A stretch of 45,770 nt of DNA, from NCBI GenBank assembly GCA_020848295.1, contig JADLAI010000186.1, positions 1-45,770 on the forward strand. Reading direction: 5' to 3'. Position numbers and translations under genes: made by a program. The notes beneath the pieces are model-generated. The model searched no databases. It was not told where the DNA came from and worked only from the letters and a program-made list of their open reading frames with translations. Position 1 is the stretch's first letter. Every line of letters begins with the position of its first letter. This document shows positions 1-8,030 of this stretch, one piece after another. This DNA comes from Flavobacteriales bacterium (GTDB taxonomy: Bacteria; Bacteroidota; Bacteroidia; Flavobacteriales_F; PHOS-HE28).

Positions 1-71
1 CAGCTATTTTTTCGTAGGGCGATCCGTGACGGGCGTTGCGTAGCGGTGCCTACGGAACGCATGGCACGGAG

Positions 72-136
72 AAGGCATGCGGAAAAAGAGCAAGCAGATC
101 GGCTGATATTGGATGTCTAATTGGTATAACTTGCGA
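72..136 (+). repeat. Upstream module copy 1 (shared with 23187-23251)
   Basis: A block starting CATGCGGAAAAAG, followed by GCAAGC and GATCGG, recurs at 23191 with only a few substitutions and two single-G insertions. A second matching block, TTGCGA, follows at exactly the same distance (55 nt from the first base of CATGCGG) in both copies. Both copies lie on the plus strand just upstream of a plus-strand gene. The function is unknown; it could be a promoter or regulator site, or a mobile-element relic. Confidence 0.6.
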
Positions 137-194
137 AAGTGCCGGTGGCGATCCCGTCGTCATTCTCCGGAGCCATATCGTACAACCATGGAAC

Positions 195-2579
195 ATGTCC
201 ATTCCGTATGAGCAACGCACTTCCGACCTTAGCGAAGTGAATTCAACCAGCCCTGTAGAGGAACAGCATATCGAGACCGAGATGGCCGTACTGGCCGCTC
301 GATTCATCAATAGCACCGATCGCCACGTCTTCCTCACGGGCAAGGCAGGCACAGGCAAGACCACCTTCCTGCACAAACTTGCGGCCAGTACGCACAAGCG
401 GTATGTGATCCTGGCCCCCACGGGCATTGCGGCACTGAACGCGAAGGGCGTCACCATCCACAGTCAGTTCCTATTGCCCTTCGGCACGTTCATTCCGGAG
501 AAGCGGATGCCGGCCGATATCACTTATGGCAACTTCCACGACCAGGACACGCTGACAAGACGACATCCGCTCAACAGCATCCGCCGGAATGTATTGCGCG
601 AGGTGGACCTGCTCATCATCGACGAGGTGAGCATGTTGCGGGCCGACCTGCTCGATGCGATCGATCACCGCATGCGGGTGGTGCGACAGAACCGGCAACG
701 GAGTTTCGGTGGCGCACAAGTGCTGCTGATCGGAGACCTCTATCAGCTGCCGCCGGTGGTGAAGGACGATGAGCTGCGGGTGCTTCGGCGTTGGTACCGG
801 AGCCCGCACTTCTTCGAGAGCCTGGTGATGCGCGAACACGGTTATGCCCACATCGAATTGGACCGTATCTTCAGGCAGCAGGATGGCGTTTTCATCGATA
901 TCCTCAACAACCTGCGCAACAACACCGTGACCGCCTCCGATGTCGCGGCGCTGAACGGCCACTACCGGGCCGTGGTCGATGCGACGGATACCGAAGGCAC
1001 GATCACGCTCACCACGCACAATCGGAAGGCCGATGAACTGAATCAGCAGGCGTTGACCGCCCTGCCTGGAAGCTCCCACACCTTCACGGCGATCACCGAT
1101 GGCGACTTTCCCGAGAGCATGTACCCGGTGCTCGAGCACATCGAACTGAAGGAGGGAGCGCAGATCATGTTCGTCAAGAATGACGTGGACAAGGCCTACT
1201 TCAACGGGAAACTGGCCCGCGTGGAGGCGTTGGACAAGGGCGGTATCACGGTGCGGGTGTACGAAGGAGTGGGCGACACGCTTGCGGACACCACGTACAG
1301 GTTGAAGCGGGAGATATGGGAGAACAAGCGGTATACCATCAACGCGAGCACCAAGGAACAGGAGGAACAATTGCTCGGCACCTTCGAACAGTACCCGATC
1401 AAACTGGCCTGGGCCATCACCGTACACAAGAGCCAGGGGCTTACGTTCAGCAAGGCCATCATCGACGTGGGTAGCGCCTTTGCACCGGGGCAGGTGTACG
1501 TGGCCTTGTCGCGCCTTCGATCCTTGGATGGTCTGATCCTGCGGACACGGATCGATCCATCGGTGGTGACCAGCGATGCGGAAGTGGTCGCTTTCACACA
1601 ACGTGGAGCGGAACAGGAACCCCTGCTGCAACAGTTGAAGGCCAGCCAACGCGAGTACTTGCAATTGTTGCTCACAGGCACCTTCGATCTTGACGACCTG
1701 CAACGGAAGGTGGAGTGGACGATGAAGGACCACCCGGAAACAACGCAGTTCGAGGACGACAGCATGAAGACCGCCCTGCAGATCCTTCGGGACAGGCTCC
1801 GGAGCGAGGAGGATAACACGCGGAAGTTCCGCGATCAGTTGATGCGATTGCTCTTCGAGGACAAGCGCGAGGAATTGCTCGTTCGCATCGGGAAGGGTGG
1901 TGCCTACTACAGCAGCATCCTCCAGGATAATATGCGGGCGCTCTTTGAGCATATCGCGCAGGTGGATCTGTTGAGCAAGGCCAAGGAATACGGGAATGCC
2001 CTGAAGGAGATCGACGGCATGTTGATGAAGAAGATCAGCACCATGGCCAAGGTGGGATACTTGGCCGGTTGCATCCTGAATGGGGAGGAGATCGCGCGGC
2101 AGAAGGATGTGGAGCAGGGCCTCGCCGCCCGGCGTGCGGCCATGGTGGGTGAGGTACGGGCTTGGGCGGAGGAGCACCGGCCGAAGAGCAAGAGCGGCAA
2201 GAAGCGGAAGAGAAGAAGTGCTGATGAAGGTGCAACGGATGGCACTCCGACCGATCGGCCCACGAAAGCGGTGAAAGGGGCGACCTACGTCACCACCTAC
2301 ACGATGGTGAAGGAGGGACTATCCGTGGAGCAGATCGCGCAGAAGCGGCAGATGGCACGGAGCACCATTGAGGGGCACCTGGCGCGGGGCATCGGAGAAG
2401 GACTTGTGGAGATCGACGGACTGATGCCGGAAGCGGAGCGTGAACTGATCGCCGACTGGATGCGCGAGAACCCCACCCAAGGCCTGAACGAGGCTGCCGG
2501 ATACTTCGATGGACGCTTCGGTTATGGCCAGTTGCGCATGGTGCAGGCGTGGGTGAAACGGGAAGGTGCAGGCGGGTGA
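195..2579 (+). CDS. PIF1-like superfamily 1 DNA helicase with C-terminal HTH
   Basis: An ATP-dependent DNA helicase of the PIF1/RecD-like group, 794 aa. The Walker A motif GKAGTGKTT is at residues 49-57, followed by the APTGIAA motif near 74-80 and Walker B IIDEVS at 141-146. Motif VI-like sequence (AITVHKSQG, then YVALSRLRSL) lies in the middle of the protein. The C-terminal 100 residues carry a helix-turn-helix (around 701-740), as in Bacteroidota helicases annotated with HTH_40 domains. The reading frame stays open back to position 36, but that N-terminal stretch looks non-coding. The start at 195 was chosen; 282 is an alternative. It probably acts in DNA repair or on replication structures. 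The repeat module at 72-136 lies upstream. Confidence 0.88.
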   Translation: MSIPYEQRTSDLSEVNSTSPVEEQHIETEMAVLAARFINSTDRHVFLTGKAGTGKTTFLHKLAASTHKRYVILAPTGIAALNAKGVTIHSQFLLPFGTFIPEKRMPADITYGNFHDQDTLTRRHPLNSIRRNVLREVDLLIIDEVSMLRADLLDAIDHRMRVVRQNRQRSFGGAQVLLIGDLYQLPPVVKDDELRVLRRWYRSPHFFESLVMREHGYAHIELDRIFRQQDGVFIDILNNLRNNTVTASDVAALNGHYRAVVDATDTEGTITLTTHNRKADELNQQALTALPGSSHTFTAITDGDFPESMYPVLEHIELKEGAQIMFVKNDVDKAYFNGKLARVEALDKGGITVRVYEGVGDTLADTTYRLKREIWENKRYTINASTKEQEEQLLGTFEQYPIKLAWAITVHKSQGLTFSKAIIDVGSAFAPGQVYVALSRLRSLDGLILRTRIDPSVVTSDAEVVAFTQRGAEQEPLLQQLKASQREYLQLLLTGTFDLDDLQRKVEWTMKDHPETTQFEDDSMKTALQILRDRLRSEEDNTRKFRDQLMRLLFEDKREELLVRIGKGGAYYSSILQDNMRALFEHIAQVDLLSKAKEYGNALKEIDGMLMKKISTMAKVGYLAGCILNGEEIARQKDVEQGLAARRAAMVGEVRAWAEEHRPKSKSGKKRKRRSADEGATDGTPTDRPTKAVKGATYVTTYTMVKEGLSVEQIAQKRQMARSTIEGHLARGIGEGLVEIDGLMPEAERELIADWMRENPTQGLNEAAGYFDGRFGYGQLRMVQAWVKREGAGG

Positions 2580-2645
2580 ACGGGCCGGTCCTCGCACACC
2601 ACGTCCTCTCACCGCCATGTCATCCCCAAATGCATCCCGCACACC

Positions 2646-4226
2646 TCACCGCATCTTGATGATCGCCTTCACCTGTTGTTGCATCCCGTTCTGTACGCGG
2701 CAATAGTAGGCGCCCGCAGGTAGGTCGGAGAGGTCCGTTCGCATCCGGTGTTCACCGCGCGCCAATGGCCCGTTCTGGAGCGTGCGCACCAGTTGGCCGT
2801 TCTCGCCATATAGCTGAACGAGCGTACGATCGCCGCTGGCCTCAAAGCGCAGGTTGAGCAGGTCCGTGAACGGATTGGGGAATACATCCAGCAACGAGGT
2901 GCCCGCCGCCTGGTTCGCTTCGCGCACACTCGTTCCCAAGCAACCGGCGGGGTCCACGAGGGCCAGCGTCTGGTACGTGTCCAGCATCACGCCATCCACC
3001 TCGGAGGCTTCCAGGCAGAACCAGTCCTTCAGCACCGAGGCGTAGACACTGCGGAAGTCGTACTGCATGGGCAGGTTGGTCTCGTAGGTCGTGTTGGCGG
3101 GTATATCGGGGTTGGTGCCGAGCATTCCGGGGACCACATGGGTGCCGAAGAGGAAGAGCGGTGCCGCTGTGCCGTGGTCGGTACCGATGGAAGCATTGCT
3201 CTTGATCCGCCGCCCGAACTCCGAGAAGGTCATGCCGATCACACGGTCATCAATGCCCAACAGTTCCAGGTCGTTCTGGAAGGCGTGTATGCTGTCTGAG
3301 AGGCCGCGGAGCAGGTTGGCGTGCGTGCCGGTGGTGGTGTTGCCCGCCACCACCTGCTGTGCATGGGTATCGAACCCGTCGATCCCCACCCAGTAGATCC
3401 TGGTCTTGAGGCCGCCGCAGATCAGCTGGGCCACGATCTTCAGGGCATTGGCCAGTTTAGCTCCGGGTTCTTCACCGGTAGGGTAGAGGGTGCTCAGGTT
3501 GCATCCGGGTTGTGCTGCGGCCTGGATCACATCGCCGTACAGATCGGCCTGGCGTTGTACCGTGCGCACGAAGTCCAGTTTGGACCCCATGCAATCGGCG
3601 GTCACGGGGTCGTTGAAGAGGTTGCCCGTAAGGTTGAGGGAATCCTCGGTGTTGTAGATCGAGGCGCCCATGGACACGCCTTGGTGTTGCAGGCCGATGC
3701 TGATGGGGCCACCGATCCGGATCGCCAACGGGTCGGGCATCGTCGCGTTCGGGTACCCGTTCGGGAAGTTCGGGTACTCGAAGTGCAGGTAGCGCCCCGT
3801 CCATCCGCTGGCAAGTAGTTCATCGCTATCGGCGCCGGTCTCCCAGATGTCCGTGCTGCGGAAGTGTGAGAAGTCAGGGTCGGGATAGCCCACACCTTGT
3901 ACAATGCTGAGTTTGCCGTTCTGCCAGAGTTCGCGCATGCCGCCCATGGAAGGGTGCAGGCCGGTGCCATCTGCGCCGGGGAGGTCCAGTACGGCACTCT
4001 CCGGGATAAGCACGTTGCCCCGTACGGTGGAGAGCACACCGTATTGGTCGAGCGGGATCACGGTGTTCAGTCCGTCGTTACCGCCGTACAGTTGTACGAT
4101 GACCAGCACCCGGTCGTCCGTGGAGCGGTTCAACAGCGGGGTCAGCAACGGATTGGAGAAGCCACGGACAGCGAACCCACCGATGGTGGCGGCCGAGGCG
4201 GTGCGGAGGAAGGAGCGGCGGCGCAT
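2646..4226 (-). CDS. DUF1501 protein with Tat-like signal and T9SS sorting domain (pair A)
   Basis: 526 aa. The N-terminus reads MRRRSFLRTA followed by a hydrophobic stretch, matching the twin-arginine pattern RRxFLR. DUF1501 is related to the alkaline phosphatase/sulfatase fold. Its signature motifs are visible: GGNDGLN at 48-54, FDTH at 285-288, FSEFGR at 334-339 and DHG at 350-352, probable metal or active-site positions. From residue 445 a T9SS type A sorting domain begins with DVFPNPF and ends in a basic tail, so the protein is predicted to reach the cell surface. The DUF1800 gene lies 11 nt upstream and is surely co-transcribed. A full-length paralogue is at 6442-8025. The enzymatic substrate of this family is not known. 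Confidence 0.9.
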   Translation of the reverse strand: MRRRSFLRTASAATIGGFAVRGFSNPLLTPLLNRSTDDRVLVIVQLYGGNDGLNTVIPLDQYGVLSTVRGNVLIPESAVLDLPGADGTGLHPSMGGMRELWQNGKLSIVQGVGYPDPDFSHFRSTDIWETGADSDELLASGWTGRYLHFEYPNFPNGYPNATMPDPLAIRIGGPISIGLQHQGVSMGASIYNTEDSLNLTGNLFNDPVTADCMGSKLDFVRTVQRQADLYGDVIQAAAQPGCNLSTLYPTGEEPGAKLANALKIVAQLICGGLKTRIYWVGIDGFDTHAQQVVAGNTTTGTHANLLRGLSDSIHAFQNDLELLGIDDRVIGMTFSEFGRRIKSNASIGTDHGTAAPLFLFGTHVVPGMLGTNPDIPANTTYETNLPMQYDFRSVYASVLKDWFCLEASEVDGVMLDTYQTLALVDPAGCLGTSVREANQAAGTSLLDVFPNPFTDLLNLRFEASGDRTLVQLYGENGQLVRTLQNGPLARGEHRMRTDLSDLPAGAYYCRVQNGMQQQVKAIIKMR

Positions 4227-4237
4227 GGTGGTGTGGT

Positions 4238-5887
4238 TCAGAAGAGGTGACGTTCAGCCGCTTTTTGCATGTCCCCGATGAGCCAGCGGAGGATATCGGG
4301 CACGAGCTGCGCGGTCATGTTCGTGGTGTTCGGGTCGCTGATGTAGAGCTGATAGGCCTCGGTCCAGTAGATGTCGCTCACCTGGCCGAAGAGCAGGTAT
4401 TGTTGCTTCAACTGTTGCTTCACGGTCGCCGAGATGGGGTTCACGTAGAAGAGGTCGACCAGGTCCTGGATCAAGGTATTGGGGTTGGCCGGATCGCTCA
4501 GCTGTTGGGCGAAGGCCACGATGTCCACACCGAAGACCAGGTTGGCGTTGTCGGGCAGCACGGTATCGCTTGGGGTGTCCACGGTGCCATACAGGATGCC
4601 AAGCAATGAATTGTTCCGTTGCGGATAGGTCGCCGTATCGAGCCAGAGCTCGTCATAGCTGGGGTAGAGGTAATAGGCGGGCCACCCGGCCACGTTCGGC
4701 GGCTCCAGCAGGCTCATGCCGGCATAGGAGACAAGCCAGTATTGTTCGAGGTTCACGATGTGCCGAGCTTCGGGCAGTGATGTGCCCGGCGTGGGGAATC
4801 CCAGGAGCCGGTAGTCGCCCACAACGAGGTCCACGGGGTTCTTCACCATGCAGCCACGAATGGTACTGCTGAAGAAGTGGTCACTGGTGAAAAGAGCCTG
4901 AAGCACGATCGCGATCTGGTCGGGCGCATCCACGTTATCGCGGAAGAGTTCGGCGAGCGGCTCGATGACCTCGGTCTCGGCCGCCTCGCTGATCTCGCCG
5001 TGTACGAAGAAGCGGTACAGTTCACGGCAGATGAAACGGGAGCATTCCGGGTTGGCCAGGATCATGGCAAGTAAAGCGTTCAACTCGGTCTCGCCCGCCC
5101 CGGGGCCACTCTGCCCCTGGATCACGGTATTGTTGAAGAAGCTGCTGAACGCCTTGTCCGCGGTGGTGTGGTTCGCCGGGATGAAGATCGACGAAGGCAG
5201 CACCGGGACATCATTCTCCTCGTACCTGATGGTCCAGCCGGTGAGCACCCGTGCCGAGGCCTGCACGTCCGCCTCGGTATAGCCACTGCCCTGGCCAAGG
5301 GTGAACAGCTCAAAGAGCTCACGCGCGTAGTTCTCATCCGGTGCCGCTGCAACGTTGAGGTAGCCGTTGAGGTAGAAGAGCATGCCGGGCTGCAGGGTCA
5401 CATCGTGGATCAGCTGCTTGAAGTTGCCTTTGCACCGGGTGCGCAGGAGCTGATTCATCTGGTACTGCGCTTCGGACTGGTACACGATGGCCACCTGGGT
5501 GGGCATGTGGTTGTGCCAGAAGAGGGTGAGCTTCTCGCGCAGGTTGCGCTGCTGGTCCACCAGCTGCCCCATCCACCAGGCGGCCCAACTGCGCAGCCGT
5601 AGTTCGATGATGTCCGTGTCGTTCAACGGAACGATCGGCGTGTCCACCCAGGTCTGCCCGAAGGGCACTGCCGGGTCAATGCCATTGGGATCCCCGTTCG
5701 CATCGGTGTAGGTACGCACCGGTGGGGTGGTGTCGTTGGTGAAGTCGAGCAGCTCATCCACCACGGCGGCCAACGACATGCCCTCGAAATGGGCGCGGTC
5801 GGCCACGGTGCAACCGAAGAGCGTTCGACGCAACAGGTGCTGGAGTTCCGGCCTGCCGAAGGGGCCGGTATAGGGCGTGATGGGCAT
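4238..5887 (-). CDS. DUF1800 family protein (pair A)
   Basis: 549 aa. Recognised as DUF1800 from the N-terminal HLLRRTLFGC region, the REKLTLFWHNH motif, NYARELFELFTLG and VLTGW, followed by the C-terminal PPNVAGWPAY motif. DUF1800 and DUF1501 genes are commonly paired in bacteria and their biochemical role is unresolved. No signal peptide is visible: the protein begins MPITPYTGPFG, although its partner is predicted to be exported. A TAGCTTTC element at 5905-5912 (minus strand) is a plausible -7 box 17 nt before the start. It is first in a two-gene operon with the DUF1501 gene downstream. Confidence 0.9.
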   Translation of the reverse strand: MPITPYTGPFGRPELQHLLRRTLFGCTVADRAHFEGMSLAAVVDELLDFTNDTTPPVRTYTDANGDPNGIDPAVPFGQTWVDTPIVPLNDTDIIELRLRSWAAWWMGQLVDQQRNLREKLTLFWHNHMPTQVAIVYQSEAQYQMNQLLRTRCKGNFKQLIHDVTLQPGMLFYLNGYLNVAAAPDENYARELFELFTLGQGSGYTEADVQASARVLTGWTIRYEENDVPVLPSSIFIPANHTTADKAFSSFFNNTVIQGQSGPGAGETELNALLAMILANPECSRFICRELYRFFVHGEISEAAETEVIEPLAELFRDNVDAPDQIAIVLQALFTSDHFFSSTIRGCMVKNPVDLVVGDYRLLGFPTPGTSLPEARHIVNLEQYWLVSYAGMSLLEPPNVAGWPAYYLYPSYDELWLDTATYPQRNNSLLGILYGTVDTPSDTVLPDNANLVFGVDIVAFAQQLSDPANPNTLIQDLVDLFYVNPISATVKQQLKQQYLLFGQVSDIYWTEAYQLYISDPNTTNMTAQLVPDILRWLIGDMQKAAERHLF

Positions 5888-6007
5888 GGTGGTGGCGTGG
5901 TTCCGAAAGCTAAGTCGTGCTCAGGGGGTGTAACGCAAGGGAGTGCGGGAAGGGATCAACAAGTAGACGGTATGACGCTGGAACGGCGACGAAGTTCAAT
6001 TCATTGC

Positions 6008-6325
6008 CTACGAAAGCGGCTCGGAAGACCTGTCATCGTGCAGCCGTCCACCGTGAAGATCGTCATGCAAAGGGGTGGAAGCGGACCGCCACCCCACACC
6101 AATTCGCATTGGAAGATCGGTGGGATCTGAGTGTCGAACAGGGTATAAGCACCCGTTGAAGTAGTCCGAGGTGCCCTCCGTAGGCCGGAACCAACCCGTG
6201 GCACGATCGATCTGGCTGACATAGTCGGGGCAGGCTGTGAATTCTTCGGGATCGCCGTTGGTCACCGGATCCTGCGGTGCCGCGGTGAGCGGTAGGAGTC
6301 CGAGCAACAGGTGTGTGTGGCGCAT
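6008..6325 (-). pseudogene. Remnant of a secreted surface-protein gene
   Basis: The first 59 residues look real: a signal-like segment (MRHTHLLLGLLPLTAA), then NGDPEEFTACPDYVSQID, RATGWFRPTEGTSDYFN and GC. This matches, from memory, the N-terminal module of large Bacteroidota OmpA-like or T9SS-linked surface proteins (NGSFE...CP...ISQ...A..W..PT.GTSD.FN.C). After about 6148 the homology stops, the frame continues as unrelated sequence and ends at 6008. The normal protein would be several hundred residues. I read it as a decayed 5' fragment between the two DUF1800/DUF1501 pairs. A small secreted protein of about 105 aa is less likely. Confidence 0.45.
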
Positions 6326-6441
6326 TCTTCCCAAGAGATGCGCGGATGCGAGGTTCCGTTGCACGCAGCGGGACAAAAGGCCGGTTCGCTGATGGATGGT
6401 GTGTCAGCTCGGGGGTGGAGGAACCCGTCAAGGGCCGCTGT

Positions 6442-8025
6442 TCAACCCCGCACCTTGAGCAGGTTGCGTACTTGCTGGTCGGTCCCGTTCTGTAAACGGG
6501 CATAATACACGCCGCTCTGCATGTCGCCCAGGTCCACGTCCACCTTGTAGGTACCTGGCGCCATCACCTTGTTCAACACCAGGCGCACGAGCTGGCCTTG
6601 TTCGTTGAAGACCTGTAGCATGGTAGGTCCGCCGAGGGTGGTGTATTCGAGTGTGGTTCGTTCCACGAATGGATTGGGGTAGGCGTGCAGCAACTCCACA
6701 CCGGCCGCTTGGTTGGCCTCGCGGATGTCCGTGCTGAGGCAACCGGCCCCATTGATCAGGTTCAGCGCCTGGTAGTTCTCGAGCAGCACACTATCGATCG
6801 CGCTCTGTGGTAGGCAGAACCAGTCGCGGAGCACACTCGCATACACGCTGCGGAAGTCGTACTGCATGGCCAGGTTCGTGGCCGAGGTGGTGTTCGCTGG
6901 GATCACCGGATTGGTACCGAGCATACCGGGCAATACCTGTGTACCGAACAGGAACATGGGCTGGGTGCTGCCATGGTCGGTGCCGTAGGAGGCGTTGCTC
7001 GTGATGCGACGCCCGAACTCGCTGAAGGTCATCCCCAGCACACGGTCCTGCAGACCCATCAGTTGCATATCATGCTGGAATGCCCGGATGTTATCGCTCA
7101 CCGCACGCAACAGGTTGGCATGTGTGCCGATGGTGTGGTCGCCGGGATTCACTTGTGAGGCGTGTGTATCAAAGCCCCCGATGCTCACCCAATAGATCTT
7201 CGTCTTCAGGCCACCGCAGATCAATTGTGCGACCACCTTCAGGGCTTGTGCCAGTCGGTTGGCCTCGGTGCTGAACGTGGGGTACAGTGGGCTGTGCGCA
7301 CAGGTGGCGCTCGCGGCCGCTTCGATCACATTGCCGTAGAGGTCGGTTTGGCGCTGGATCGTCCGGACCTCGGCAAGCTTCGCTCCCTTGCAATCGGCGG
7401 TCACGGGGTCCACGTACAGGTTGCCGGTGAGGTTGAGCGGATCATTCGTGTTGTTGATGCTCACGCCCATGTTCACCCCCATGTTCTGCAGGCCACCACC
7501 GATGCCACCACCGACGCGGATGGCCAGCGGATGCGGCATCGTTTCGTTCGGGTAACCCACGGGGTAGTTGGGGTATTCGTAATTGAGGTAGCGGCCCACC
7601 CATCCCGAATACAGGATCTGATCATGGTCGGCCCCGGTCTCGTAGATGTCCGTGGCCCGGAAATGGCTGAAGTTCGGATTCGGATAGCCTACACCTTGCA
7701 CGATGGCGAGCTTGCCTTCGTTCCAAAGGGTCTGCATCCCTGTCATCGCCGGGTGGAAACCCGTGCCGGTAAGACCCGAAAGCGGCAGTACCTGGCCCTG
7801 GGGGATCAGCACCTGCGATCGCAGGGTGCTCAATTGGCCGTACGCACTGGTAGGGATCACCGTGTTCAGGCCATCATTTCCACCGAAAAGTTGGATGATC
7901 ACCAGTACCCGGTCCTCGGCCACGGTGTTGTTCAAGGCGCTCAGGAGCGGGCTGCTCATGCCACGCACCGCCAGGCCTCCGACGGTGACCGTCCCCGCCG
8001 TTCGGATGAAGTTCCTTCTGTTCAT
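6442..8025 (-). CDS. DUF1501 protein with Tat-like signal and T9SS sorting domain (pair B)
   Basis: 527 aa, paralogous over its whole length to the protein at 2646-4226. The start at 8025 gives MNRRNFIRTAG and a hydrophobic stretch, again fitting a twin-arginine signal (RRNFIR). An upstream extension of the frame to 8256 overlaps the DUF1800 gene and is not used. The DUF1501 motifs GGNDGLN, FDTHASQ, FSEFGRR and GTDHGS are all present. The C-terminus is a T9SS type A sorting domain starting around HAYPNPFVE. The DUF1800 gene of the same pair ends 5 nt upstream, so translation is probably coupled. Predicted to be exported and surface-anchored or released; substrate unknown. Confidence 0.9.
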   Translation of the reverse strand: MNRRNFIRTAGTVTVGGLAVRGMSSPLLSALNNTVAEDRVLVIIQLFGGNDGLNTVIPTSAYGQLSTLRSQVLIPQGQVLPLSGLTGTGFHPAMTGMQTLWNEGKLAIVQGVGYPNPNFSHFRATDIYETGADHDQILYSGWVGRYLNYEYPNYPVGYPNETMPHPLAIRVGGGIGGGLQNMGVNMGVSINNTNDPLNLTGNLYVDPVTADCKGAKLAEVRTIQRQTDLYGNVIEAAASATCAHSPLYPTFSTEANRLAQALKVVAQLICGGLKTKIYWVSIGGFDTHASQVNPGDHTIGTHANLLRAVSDNIRAFQHDMQLMGLQDRVLGMTFSEFGRRITSNASYGTDHGSTQPMFLFGTQVLPGMLGTNPVIPANTTSATNLAMQYDFRSVYASVLRDWFCLPQSAIDSVLLENYQALNLINGAGCLSTDIREANQAAGVELLHAYPNPFVERTTLEYTTLGGPTMLQVFNEQGQLVRLVLNKVMAPGTYKVDVDLGDMQSGVYYARLQNGTDQQVRNLLKVRG

Positions 8026-8030
8026 CGGGG

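Noticed and set aside
36-194. N-terminal extension of the helicase
   Set aside because: The added 53 residues look non-coding and overlap the duplicated module; the start at 195 is more natural.
471-2177. 568-codon minus-strand open frame antisense to the helicase
   Set aside because: Shadow of the helicase; rich in His, Leu, Gln and Val without domain structure.
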